From Silurus meridionalis (taxonomy: Eukaryota > Chordata > Actinopteri > Siluriformes > Siluridae), in NCBI RefSeq assembly GCF_014805685.1, contig NC_060893.1, positions 10,971,773-11,035,772 on the forward strand: 64,000 bases of DNA, in the 5' to 3' direction. The stretch's first letter is position 1, and every line of letters starts with the position of its first letter. A program made the position numbers and the translations under genes. Below, one piece after another: positions 48,825 through 61,579 of this stretch. The notes below the pieces were generated by a model, which saw only the letters and a program-made list of their open reading frames with translations, had not been told where the DNA came from and did not search any database.

Positions 48825-48974
48825 AGATTGTTTTTCTTTTCCTGGCCTCCTGTATTTATAGGATATGATTTACTGACAATGTGCTTACTGTATGTATCTC
48901 ATTCGTGATAAATGCTGTTAATGTATTAAATATGTGTGTTCAACAAGAGTTTCCTCTGTTTTTCAGGTATTTCA

Positions 48975-49004
48975 GTAACAAAGAAGACGCATACTTGTGA
49001 GTAC
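48975..49004 (+). other. Candidate 30-nt microexon
   Basis: A pyrimidine-rich acceptor 'tttcctctgtttttcag' ends at 48,966-48,967, or one AG later at 48,974, and a near-perfect donor 'gtgagtac' begins at about 48,997. The 30-nt segment starting 'gtatttcagtaacaaagaag' and ending 'acgcatactt' is a multiple of three. In one phase it encodes YFSNKEDAY without a stop. Exact boundaries are uncertain by a few bases. Neighbouring exons are not in view, so the gene is unknown. Paired good splice sites around such a short segment are uncommon but can be chance. Confidence 0.3.
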
Positions 49005-49849
49005 TGAATTTTCTACACATTGTATTAATTGGTTTTAAAGTTTAAAAAATGTTTGAGCTTGAGCTTTTTTGTATTTAAAATGATTTTGATCGTCGATTAG
49101 GAAATCGAGATGCGTCCTTTTCGACTGGTTCAAAAGAGGCCTTACTATAATGGCCAGTTTGTTCAAACAGATCATATGACCGATTCATTCCAGCTCTTTC
49201 TGGCAGCATTCTGTTGTCTGTTCTGCTTGCAACTGAAAAACAAGGATGTGGTTTGCATGTGACCTTTGTGAGGGAGGTTAAAAACTCTGAACTGCCTTTT
49301 ACATTCTAGCTTGGGGGGAAGATAGGCATCAGCTTGAGCGCAGGAGAGAGCGTGCAAATCTCACGGATTAAGTGTTTTATCTCCAGTCTCCTCCTTCTCA
49401 AAGCTGTTGCAGGATGCATTGGGCTATAAGCAAATAGTCCACGATGAAAACTTGATATGTTATTAGGCCTAAAGCAATCTAGATATAAGTTAAACTATTT
49501 TTGTTATTTTTGTTTAAGTTCCGGTGGAAATTGAAACAATACCAGCACATTGAATTCCATGTAGATTCACCATCCTGCTTGGTCATTTTTTAAATTAAAG
49601 GAATATGTTAGAGGGTTTTTTCTTTCAGATTCATCCCAAGTTAAGAGTGTTAGTCTTTCTTCCTTTTATCCAGTGGCCTACTGCTATCTTAATTAGAGCC
49701 CCGATTGCCCCTGCTAAAGAGCGAGGAAGTGAAATCAAAGAGCATGTTTCAGAAGAGCAGGTTCAAAGCCACGGACACAGTCTGGACCACACTATTTAAT
49801 CTCACTGAAAGAAATGGTAATGACACGTGTCACTGGGTGGAAAGAGAGC
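49005..49849. other. No gene seen; unique DNA
   Basis: No repeat or exon recognised after the microexon candidate. Confidence 0.45.
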
Positions 49850-49904
<55 letters not shown>

Positions 49905-49936
49905 CGAGAGAGAGCGAGAGAGAGCGAGAGAGGGAG
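49850..49936 (+). repeat. Compound (GT)n(GA)n microsatellite
   Basis: About 17 GT units pass directly into a GA array with GAGC interruptions. Confidence 0.97.
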
Positions 49937-50565
49937 AGGGTTGTGTGGAGGCATGCTGGCACTGAGGTCCTGGGTCAAAGCCGTGCTGTGCAGTAGAGAT
50001 GATTCAAAGGACATGTAATAGTGGGAGGAAAGGTCTTGTCAGTTACAAGGAGAACAGACATTTTCATCGACTGAAAAGTGCTAATGAGGGCTGGGTTATG
50101 TCTGTCATGTTTTAACAGCCGAGTAACACCTTAGTAAGAACTTTTACCTCGGTATTTGCCTCAGTTAATGCCTTTGGAAAGGTAATTTTTTTTTACAGTT
50201 TGTATACTATTTGAAAGTCAAATTTGCTGTTTACAGCCTATAGTCTATTGCACAGTTTGCATGTGCAAATGCCTAAATCCTTCATATTATTTGAATGGAA
50301 ATAAAGGAAAACCTGCCTAGATTTTTACAATGTAAGAATTCCAATTAATAATAAGAAATCATATGCAACAAGAGTACAGTCTGGAGCATAAGGCAAAAAA
50401 CAAGATGAATGAAACAAACTAAACAGTCAGCCACATAGTCCCATCTGAATTAATTTAATTAATTCATAAAATAGGTTTTATATGAAATAAGTGATATTTT
50501 GAACACAAACATTCAGGAACATTGTATGATTTTATTTCAAACACGAAACAAAAGTGCCCCCGCCA

Positions 50566-50571
<6 letters not shown>
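49937..50571. other. No gene seen; unique AT-rich DNA
   Basis: No recognised gene or repeat. Confidence 0.45.
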
Positions 50572-50615
<44 letters not shown>

Positions 50616-50643
50616 ACTCATATACACACAAATACACACACAA
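50572..50643 (+). repeat. Imperfect (CA)n microsatellite
   Basis: A pure CA run to about 50,608, then CA units with AAAC, CATA and AAATA interruptions. Confidence 0.95.
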
Positions 50644-50869
50644 ATACTGTTTTTACAGTTAATCTGCACCCTTACGATCAGTATTTCAATTTCTTTTTTT
50701 ATTTGATAGTATGTTTGGCTAATTATGTCCAAGCAAAGGAAACCAGGCTTTAAGCTGAAATATCCTGTTATTAACCAGAAGAATTCATGATGCCATCATT
50801 TTTCAAAAGAGATCCTGAATGACTAATTACAAAATCCTCCTCTGTCTTTCTCTAGTGTTTTTCCGCATT

Positions 50870-51100
50870 TGATGGTCAATTTTGTCGCCAAGCGTTAATG
50901 TTAATGGTGCTCATGACCAAACGTTTTGGTTTTATCTGACCACAATACCCAACGCCAGCTATAACGATGCTTGGCGAGGTTGACGCTGTGCCACTGTTGA
51001 AAATCTTCCAGAAAGGCTTCATTTTATATAAACATTTTTGCTCATTTTTTATGAACAGTGCCATTAATTCTGGAGGTCACTGCATGTAATTACCCTCTCT
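50870..51100 (-). mobile_element. Possible decayed Tc1-like transposase fragment
   Basis: On the minus strand, around 50,920-50,945, one frame reads WSDKTKTFGHE, close to the catalytic WSDETK..FGH motif of Tc1 transposases. The surrounding frame is interrupted. 'gtgccattaattctggaggt' (51,059-51,078) also recalls a Tc1-type terminal region. The two clues agree, but both are short. Confidence 0.4.
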
Positions 51101-51487
51101 GTCTCCAGACCTGATTTGAAAAAAAAAAGGAGTGTATGACATTTAACAGCATGATAAGAGATTTAATAAGAAGAAAATCTGGCAGAGTTAGACTAGATGT
51201 CAAGGAAAGAGGGAAAGCAAGGAAAAAAAAAATGCTGCTGATGTCATACACGGTTTTCATAACTTAAAATAAAAGTATGTTTCTGACTTTTGATAGCAAG
51301 GGAACATCTGTGAAACTCAGTGAGAACATCTGTGAATCTTAACATACTGTACCGAATGTCTTGTTGCTATAAAGTGGGTTTCAATGTCTTCTTAATTTTG
51401 GGTGTGCAGACTTTTGCACCTAAATAGCATTTTGAATTTAGAGACTGTAGAGATATAGAGCGAATCCTAGGAAATTGGGCATATATT
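51101..51487. other. No gene seen
   Basis: Unique AT-rich sequence with A-runs near 51,120 and 51,223. Confidence 0.45.

Positions 51488-51541
<54 letters not shown>
51488..51541 (+). repeat. (CA)n microsatellite
   Basis: About 26 uninterrupted CA units. Confidence 0.98.
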
Positions 51542-51544
<3 letters not shown>

Positions 51545-52224
51545 CTTCAGCTCATTTTTCCACTCCTGCCTGAGTAATCAAGGGGCAGCTGTTGGCTCGC
51601 AGCCTTTCCTGATCCCCACACAGCTCGACCTGTGATAAAAAAGTCCTCTCTAAAAGATAATAGATACTTCACACTTCTTCTTGATGACCACTGATATGGC
51701 CACTCATCTCGATTCACTGCTTACTTTTTTTTTTTTTACCCAGCACTGGTTTTCTTGAAGAAAGAACGTTGGGTGGAGTTTGACTGTAGCAAATTCATGG
51801 TCATGAAATAAATCCATAGAAAGAACTTTCTTCTTTGAATCAGATTCTTTGAACTTCTCCAGTGAAATGAATGGAAATTTTTTCTCTTTTTTTGTCATCC
51901 AAAAACTTGCGCATAATTCTCCATGCATCGCAATTCACAGGTTAAGATTGTTAAAGCTTTGCTTTACGTTTGAACCCAGGGAGATATATTGAGCCATGTG
52001 TTTACTCCGTTTTCTTCAAAAGCATTAGGTCCATACTGTCAGCGGGGAGTCTTGGCTAATTGACAGTTGCTAGACTGTAAAAAGGGTCGGATATCAAATA
52101 GATGAAATGTTGATCTAGCAGAAAGTTCCTTGTTTTTTTATGAAGTTTTATTATTTTATTAGAGAAATAGAGGTATTCCCATTATTAACAATAGATGATG
52201 TATTGCCCATTATTAATGTATAAT
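51542..52224. other. No gene seen; unique DNA
   Basis: T-run at 51,726-51,738. No gene recognised. Confidence 0.45.
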
Positions 52225-52543
52225 TGGCTACATATATTTTGGCTACTTATTACCAACCACATTTGGTTCTTCCTTAAACTGTTAACACAAAGTTGCAGGC
52301 ACAGTTTTCTGAACCTTTGAATGCAGTAGCATTAAATTTCAACTTTACTTGAACTTGGAGAACCAAACCCGTTCCAACGTGACAATGCGAGTTTCATGAT
52401 GATATGAAGCACTCCGACCTCAACCCTATCGAACACCTTTGGGATAAATTGAAATGCTGACTGCACCCCAGGTCTCCTCACCCTACATCAGTACCTGGTA
52501 TTAGTACCTGATATTGTGTGTCCACAAACTTTTATCCTGTATT
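52225..52543 (+). mobile_element. Tc1/mariner-derived fragment, family A copy 6
   Basis: Plus-strand copy without a clear left terminus. It keeps 'aacccgttccaacgtgacaa' (FQHDN region, 52,366-52,385) and 'gacctcaaccctatcgaaca' (52,417-52,436), which translates as DLNPIEHLWDKLK. This is the best-preserved NPIEHLW motif of the family here. It then passes 'gcaccccaggtctcctcacc' and ends at 'gtgtccacaaacttttatcc'. Not coding. Confidence 0.85.
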
Positions 52544-53395
52544 TCTATATTAGTGTGTTTTCTGTTTGTCTGGAAGAAATGTTCAGTGTGTCTGTGCGAG
52601 GAGTTAGTTTTGTTTTTAGAATTGCTGATAAGGGGTGCAAGCTGATTATACAATATTGCACAGGCTCTTATTTCTCATTTGTCTACGTGTGCATGTGTCC
52701 CTCATGACACCCTCATGATCTCAGGTCTTCTGTGTGTAATCATTTCTGCTTACTGCACAGATAGCGGCTTTGCAGTATCGGATTGTCTGTTCGTTGCACT
52801 ACGGTCCAAAGTCTATTTGTAAACCTTTGCAACTAAATTAGGCATATAGTACACCTGGCACTAAGAAAGTATTATCAGAGTTTATAAGGCTTGCTTGGTT
52901 TTCTTGTAGCTGGTGGATATAATAGAGGATTAGGTCCCAGTTGCACTTCCTCCCATAAATAAGCATCAAGTAATAACAAATGACAAGCAGGCAACACTCG
53001 ATTTGTTTTTCCTTTTTTTTTTTTTTTTAAACAAATTATATTCCTATAATGTTGTGATTTGTCAAAGACTTCAGGTTGAACATGTTCAATATGCTTAAGA
53101 TGAATTGACTCAGTGTTGTGTGTGTGTTTTGTTATTCTGAAGTGAATTACTCTTCCTAACATATTGTGCCTGATGTCTAGTTAGTCATAGATGGCATGTA
53201 TTGAGCAAATGAATTATTCGCTTATTTGTGCACGAATGTCTTGCCAGAATGGCAGTCATAGCCATGTTAGAGAAGCATATTTGAATTACACTTGGGTTAG
53301 TCAGGACCTTAGGGAAGCAGAGCTATCGATCCAATGAGAGAGAGAGAAATAGAGACTGTGAGAGAAGGGGAAAAAGCAGGGGCGAAGTGCAGTCA
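52544..53395. other. No gene seen; unique DNA
   Basis: T-run at 53,013-53,028. No gene recognised. Confidence 0.45.
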
Positions 53396-53650
53396 GGGCT
53401 TATCTATCTCCATAGTGCAGACAGGCGTAAGCCCAGACAGACTAGGCTTATTGAGAAGCATCGCCTAACCCCTGCTCCTTCATTTGTTTACCTTCCCATT
53501 GAGTGCGGTGAGACTCTCAGAGAGGCAGCCTCGCTTATCTCAATCAAATGATTAAGACAGCCAACTTCACTGAAATCTGAAAGTACTCAACAGCCTTAGG
53601 GCTATCATTAAACTGGTCTGCATTGAGCAGAAGAATTATCGTATTGTTTT
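53396..53650. promoter_or_regulatory. Candidate conserved non-coding element
   Basis: High-complexity, repeat-free block between unique AT-rich DNA and the minisatellite. It includes 'ctcaatcaaatgattaagac' (53,539-53,558) with TALE- and homeodomain-like cores. No reading frame. Function inferred only from texture. Confidence 0.2.
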
Positions 53651-53879
53651 GCTCTCTCTCATAAAAAGCAGATGTTTTGCAGAAAACAACCCACTTATGC
53701 AAACCTGGAGGAGGGAGTAGAAATAAACATCATCTCCCAATCACTCTGTATTTATACTATGTACAAATTAGAGCTGTCCAAATTGAACTGAAATAATGGA
53801 TCGCAACTAATCAGATTATTATTATTATTTTAGCAGATAATTGCAGTACTATAAATAAACATTTTTACATTTGCAGCAC

Positions 53880-54726
53880 TGAAACAATGTAATAGCGCTG
53901 TAGAGACTGGGCTGTTGTGTAGAAACGCAGTGATAGAGCTGTAGAGACTGGGCTGTTCTGTAGAAACGCTGTGATTAGAGCAGTAGAGACTGGGCTGTTC
54001 TGTAGAAACGCTGTGATTGAGGTTTGGAGACTGGGCTGTTTTGTAGAAATGCTGTGAAAGCAATGTAGAGACTAGGCTGTTCTGTAGAAATGATGTGATA
54101 GAGCTGTAGAGACTGGGCTGTTCTGTAGAAACGCTGTGATAGAGCTGTAGAGACTGGGCTGTTCTGTAGAAACGCTGTGATACAGCTGTAGAGACTGGGC
54201 TGTTCTGTAGAAACGCTGTGATAAAGCTGTAGAGACTGGGCTGTTCTGTAGAAACGCTGTGATAGAGCTGTAGAGACTGGGCTGTTCTGTAGAAACGAGG
54301 TGATAGAGCTGTGGAGACTCGGCTGTTCTGTTAGAACGATGTGATTGAGCTGTAAAGACTGGGCTGTTCTGTAGAAACGATGTGATAGAGCTGTAGAGAC
54401 TCGGCTGTTCTGTTAGAACGATGTGATTGAGCTGTAAAGACTGGGCTGTTCTGTAGAAACGATGTGGTAGAGCTGTAGAGACTGGGCTGTTCTGTAGAAA
54501 CGATGTGATTGAGCTGTAGAGACTGGGCTGTTCTGTAGAAACGATGTGATAGAGCTGTAGATACTGGGCTGTTCTGTAGAAACGATGTGATAGAGCTGTA
54601 GAGACTGGGCTGTTCTGTAAAAACTGTGATAGAGATATAGAAACTGGGCTGTTCTGTAGAAACATTGTGATAAAGGTTTAGAGACTGGGCTGTTTTGTAG
54701 AAACGTTGTGATAAAGGTTTAGAGAC
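53880..54726. repeat. 41-bp minisatellite, main array (about 20 units)
   Basis: The consensus unit contains 'gtagagactgggctgttctg' followed by 'tagaaacgctgtgatagagct'. The period is 41 bp, checked at 54,101, 54,142 and 54,183, with an occasional 40- or 42-bp unit. The minus strand is almost free of stops in all three frames. Because 41 is not a multiple of three, a frame passes through three different peptides before repeating, giving a 41-residue super-repeat. This explains the 197- and 135-codon minus-strand frames, which I do not treat as genes. Confidence 0.95.
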
Positions 54727-55327
54727 ATCCCACCTCATGAAGATTGTGGACCTTTAAAGATGTAGATGCCGACCCCGCAAACATCCCGAACCATCTAGAG
54801 ACGTACCAGGGCCATTTGGATACCACTTCATGTGGAGTTTGGACATTGGACCTTTTTGAGTGTTTAAAGGCTCTGGCATGAAGAAGATGGTGTTGGATCT
54901 ATGATCATCACAAATGTTGAGCTATTTTATGAGTTGTCAGTAGCTCCTAGTTCCATAGTCTCAAATGACTGTATAACACTGTAGAAACGACATTACTCAT
55001 AATCTTACATTATAGTGCTCATGTTAGTTCTCACTCTCTCTTACTCTCTCACACTCTCACTCTCTCACTCACTTCTGTATTGTTTAGAGACTATAATCAC
55101 ACTCTTGATATCACCCAAATAAGGATGGGTTCCCCTTTTGAGTCTGGTTCCTCTCAAGGTTTCTTCCTCATAACATCTAAGGGAGTTTTTCCTTGCCACA
55201 GTCGCCACGGCTGCTCATCAGGGATAAATACACACCATTCACCTTAACTGTTAAATTCTGTAAAGTTGCTTTGAGACAATGTCTGTTGTAAAAAGCGCTA
55301 TAGAAATACACTTGAATTGACTTGACT
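54727..55327 (+). mobile_element. Retroposon (about 600 bp) inserted in the minisatellite
   Basis: The array stops inside a unit at 54,726 ('ggtttagagac') and resumes at 55,328 with the exact next bases of the unit ('tgagctgttttgtagaaatg'). The inserted DNA carries 'tctggttcctctcaaggttt' (55,143-55,162) and 'agtttttccttgccacagtc' (55,184-55,203). It ends with 'aaaagcgctatagaaataca' and a short ttgaa/ttgac tail. This is the 3' end of a retroposon family widespread in otophysan fish (family name not certain). A CT-rich internal tract lies at 55,033-55,073. No ORF or clear target duplication is visible. Confidence 0.8.
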
Positions 55328-55470
55328 TGAGCTGTTTTGTAGAAATGCTGTGAAAGAAATGAAGAGACTGGGCTGTTCTGTAGAAACGTTGTGATAAAGG
55401 TGTAGAGACTGGGCTGTGCATTAGAAATGCTGTGATAGAGGTTTAGAAACTGGTCTATTCTGTAGAAACT
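55328..55470. repeat. 41-bp minisatellite, continuation (about 3.5 units)
   Basis: Three more diverged units of the same 41-bp repeat after the retroposon, then a partial unit running into the flank at 55,465. Confidence 0.9.
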
Positions 55471-55975
55471 CTGGAGATTTGAAAACACTCTGAGTTTTAA
55501 AATGGCAGTTATCTTTCTGTTATCTAAGTGTTGTTGCTGTTTATGTTTGGCAATTAAGATTAGTCGTTAACTACAATGTTTGACATGCTGTAAACTTTTT
55601 AAAAGCACTGTTACTGAGATCAATGTGGTAATTATTTTTTTTGGGTAAATGTTTTGTTACTGTTCATACTTAGCAAGAATTACATTGTGAAAAAGATGTA
55701 GAAACTGTGCTGTTTTTAGAGACACTGTAATAGAAATATAAAAACTGTGCTGTTTTTTATAATGATATATAAAAGATTTTAAGAGTTTTCTGTTCTTTGG
55801 AAATGATGTGATAGAGTTGTAGAGACTGAGCTGTTCTGTAGAAACTCTGTGGAGATTTGAAAACACTGTGACCTTTGAGATGGTAATTATCGTTTTGGGA
55901 AATGTTTTGTAACTGTTTATGGTTTGGCAAGTTGGATTGCTAGCACCCAGCTATGGTCCTTGGCTCCAATGTTTA
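55465..55975. repeat. Three tandem-like copies of the minisatellite 3' flank with degenerate units between
   Basis: Copy 1 (55,465-55,585) runs from 'gtagaaactctggagatttg' to 'gtttatgtttggcaattaag'. Copy 2 (55,617-55,680) has 'gagatcaatgtggtaattat' and 'gttttgttactgttcatact'. Copy 3 (55,847-55,975) has 'gtagaaactctgtggagatt' and 'gtttatggtttggcaagttg'. Degenerate 41-bp units lie between copies 2 and 3 (55,680-55,846). The flank was therefore amplified together with minisatellite units. Confidence 0.8.
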
Positions 55976-57828
55976 ACATTCTCATTTTCAATTTATCACT
56001 GTATTAAAGTTATTCTCAGGAGCTCCGATTATTTAAGGTAGAGGGGAATGTAAGACTGTGAGGATTTACACATCCTGTCTTGCTGTACACACACTCTGGA
56101 GACATAATGTATTGTATAGTGGATATACTTGTGTACTCTGGAAAAGCCCAGGGCAAGTACATGATTCAGAATGCAGCAACACAAGCGCTGTTTGAAATTC
56201 TGCTGTCTTGGTTTGTCATAAAAATGGATTTATGAAATGCTGTGGTGAAAACTGTGCAGCATTGGAAGAAATCTTGAACAATTGTGTAGCTGAGGCTTGA
56301 GATAGTCAACAGAGATGTACAGGTAACCGGTAGGAAAAAGGCTGATTATGGGATGCAGCTCTGTTGTTATACAGCACGACGCACTTTGCAGCACATCATA
56401 AGCAGCAGTATCTTTTTCACTTTCATCAAGATAGATATAACACATATTGTTGTGCTGTGCGAACGCTGTATGTTTGTCAGGATGATGACAGTACGTAGGG
56501 TCCCCCCCTCAAAGCATTGTAGCAGTAATCTTAGTGTACATTAAACGAAGCAAAAGCAGTTACGATCATCTGGAGAAAGGGTTGTTTAAAATCAGCAGAA
56601 CATCTCCAAAGTGCGCTTTTTGCTGAAGCAATTTCATTCTCAGCATGCCACAGAAACATGAGGTTTTCTACCTCAAATAACAAGAGATGCTCAGAGGGAA
56701 GGAAAAAGCACTTCACTCTATTTGACAGCCTCCAATTTTAACAATAAATTATGTTTCATCTTTGCCTATTTGTTTGTTTCATGGAAAGATTTTTTTTTCC
56801 CTTTTGGATGCTTTGCTTTAATCCATAATAGTCAGCCATTTTTTTTTTATCTGAAATAGGTCAGTATAATCACAACGGAGAAGGATGGGACGCCACGGCA
56901 AAAAGGAAATCAATAGAGATATCTATTTGTCGTAAAGCAGGACGGCTTGATTTTTTATCCCTTTCTTCTTTTTCCTCTTTCCACTTTTTCTTCCATCCAC
57001 ACAGTATGACAGGTCTTCATTTTTTAACACAAGCATTTTTATTTATTTATTTATTTTTTTTTTTGCTGCCCATTTTCTGAAATCACAAATAGGCTTTTGT
57101 GAATATACTTTGTTTGCATAAGTTGTTAAAAATGAATCCAGTCTTTATGTACCCGCTGTTCATGGTTAGAGGGATTTGAAAGAAAGAGGCTGGGCATTAA
57201 TGGAAGGCGCCGCGGCAGCTTTGTTGTTGTGCAGGAAAAGGCTGAGGAGCTGGACGTGTCTGCTGATGCAGGAAGAGTTCCTCGACTAAATGTACTGGAC
57301 CACCTTGGCTCTTAGTAACCGCTTAATCTGAATCCCCCCTCAGCGGCATTGTGCACGACTTCAGCTTTGTCAGCTTTTCTGCTGTCTGTCTATCCCTTTG
57401 TGTCTCTTTCTAACCTGAAAGGCCTTGTTGTGCAGCTCTGTCAGACCAGCCAAACACCAATGAAAGATACACATCACACAAACAGAAGCTGCATGAGTGC
57501 TCGCTAAAATAAAGCGTTCCATCTGCTAGGATAGCTGACAAGGTGTGGATATGTGTGGGCAATCCGTAGCCATAGCTGGGAAGACGAGGGGTGTATGACA
57601 CTGACTGGCATTGTGCTGGCTCTGTGTGCTGTAGACTCGGTGGCCTTGGAACAAGTTATCACGCCTTATCACTTTGCCATCTTATTTGTTCAGCAGCCCA
57701 CAAGATCACAATTATAAGAACAAAGGGCAAGGAACATGAGGCTCAGGCGGGAAAAATTGTTACGGTTTTTGTTTTATTTACCACTGCTAAAACATCCTTG
57801 TGTCATCAGAGTGCCATTGCTGCACTTG

Positions 57829-57830
<2 letters not shown>
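55976..57830. other. No gene seen; unique DNA
   Basis: T-rich runs near 56,790, 56,839 and 57,040-57,064. A GC-richer stretch at 57,180-57,360 shows no exon. Nothing recognised. Confidence 0.45.

Positions 57831-57906
<76 letters not shown>
57831..57906 (+). repeat. (GT)n microsatellite
   Basis: About 38 uninterrupted GT units, the longest pure GT run in the window. Confidence 0.98.
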
Positions 57907-60295
<2,389 letters not shown>

Positions 60296-60325
60296 AATAA
60301 ACTAAAAAAGCTTTTTTAGTTTATT
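60296..60325. repeat. Perfect 30-bp palindrome
   Basis: The left arm AATAAACTAAAAAAG is followed directly by its exact complement, centred on AAGCTT at 60,310/60,311, with no loop. The segment 'taaactaaaaaagct' occurs again at 60,261-60,275, so the left arm also has a direct copy. Confidence 0.95.
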
Positions 60326-61220
60326 GGATGTCATTTTTGGACCAAACCATTAGGCCTTCTCTGGGGTTTGCAGCAAAAGACATGAAAGCATAACTACAAA
60401 CCTTTTCCCACTAAATCAGTTGAACATGTTGTTCGTATTGAACAATTTATAGACGGGTGTGTAGCCAAGATGTGTCCTGGTGCATTCTCTACATCAAGTG
60501 GACAGGCCGAAGAAACTTAAGGCACTGTGAAAGACTAAAAGTGGGCCAGTTTTAGAGGCCTGTGTGACCTACCTTGCTCAAAGGTTTTTAGGGTGGGAGA
60601 GTTGTGACAGGCCTTCCTCCTCAGTGGAGAACATTACTAATGTGTTTAGGGTGTGTAAAGTAGCAGGGCTGTGATGAATCGCTCACATGCACCCATGGCA
60701 TCCTCATAAGTCAACAGTAAAAGAGAGGGCAGGTTCTATGTATCGCCAAAAAAAAAAAGAGAATAAAAGTGTAAATGGTAACCTAGGGCTTAAGAGTAGG
60801 GCTGAAGGAGAAAGCAGAATAGCCTGAAGATCTCTCTCAATCTTCAGAGGAAAGCCTGTCCCTCTGGTGGGCTCCTGTCTTAATAGACAGCGTGTTTTAA
60901 AAAGAAAGTTATTTTCACTCCAAGACAATGGTGATTTTAATAAATGAGTGTAATATGGGCTGTGGGAGGTGGGAGGCCTCTACGGTCCATTCCTCTCCAT
61001 TAGAAAGAAAAAAAGACCTGTGATTTAAAATAAATTAGTCTTAGCAGACAAAGGCAAGTCGTGGCACGTAACGAATTATCATATTTTTTTCCAAATGTTT
61101 TTCACTGCATAGCTAAGAGAATTAAGTCTATTTTTTTCTTTATATTTTTCTTAACATTTTATTTTAATGCAATGTTGTGGCATGTAGTGTTATTTTGTAT
61201 TTATATATTTTTGTGTGTGT
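60326..61220. other. No gene seen; unique DNA
   Basis: A-run near 60,748-60,759. No gene recognised. Confidence 0.45.
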
Positions 61221-61344
61221 GTATATATTCAGTACATCATTGATAAATTAATTAGCATTACTAATTATGACAGTGGAAGGTCCTCACAAGGATAGTAAGA
61301 CAAACGTGTGTGTGTGTGTGTGCCCATGTACAAGTAGCTAAGAG

Positions 61345-61399
<55 letters not shown>

Positions 61400-61520
61400 T
61401 CAGTACATCATTGATAAATTAATTAGCATTACTAATTATGACAGTGGAAGGTCCTCACAAGGATAGTAAGACAAACGTGTGTGTGTGTGTGTGTGCCCAT
61501 GTACAAGTAGCTAAGAGAGC

Positions 61521-61576
<56 letters not shown>
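61221..61576 (+). repeat. 171-bp tandem duplication containing (GT)n
   Basis: Unit 1 starts at 61,221 and unit 2 at 61,392. Both contain 'gtatatattcagtacatcat', then 'gacagtggaaggtcctcaca', then 'aggatagtaagacaaacgtg' and a short GT run, then 'cccatgtacaagtagctaag' and a long GT run (61,350-61,391 and 61,524-61,576). Apart from GT length and one GTGC versus GTGT difference they read as identical. The 'ggtcctcacaaggatagtaa' phrase before GT repeats recurs in fish genomes as a microsatellite flank. Confidence 0.93.

Positions 61577-61579
<3 letters not shown>

Noticed and set aside
54072..54665. 197-codon minus-strand open frame with repeated STEQPSLYSSI/LQNSPVSTAL/FYRTAQ
   Set aside because: It is the translation of the 41-bp minisatellite, which is stop-free in all three frames. 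There is no promoter, splice or start context.
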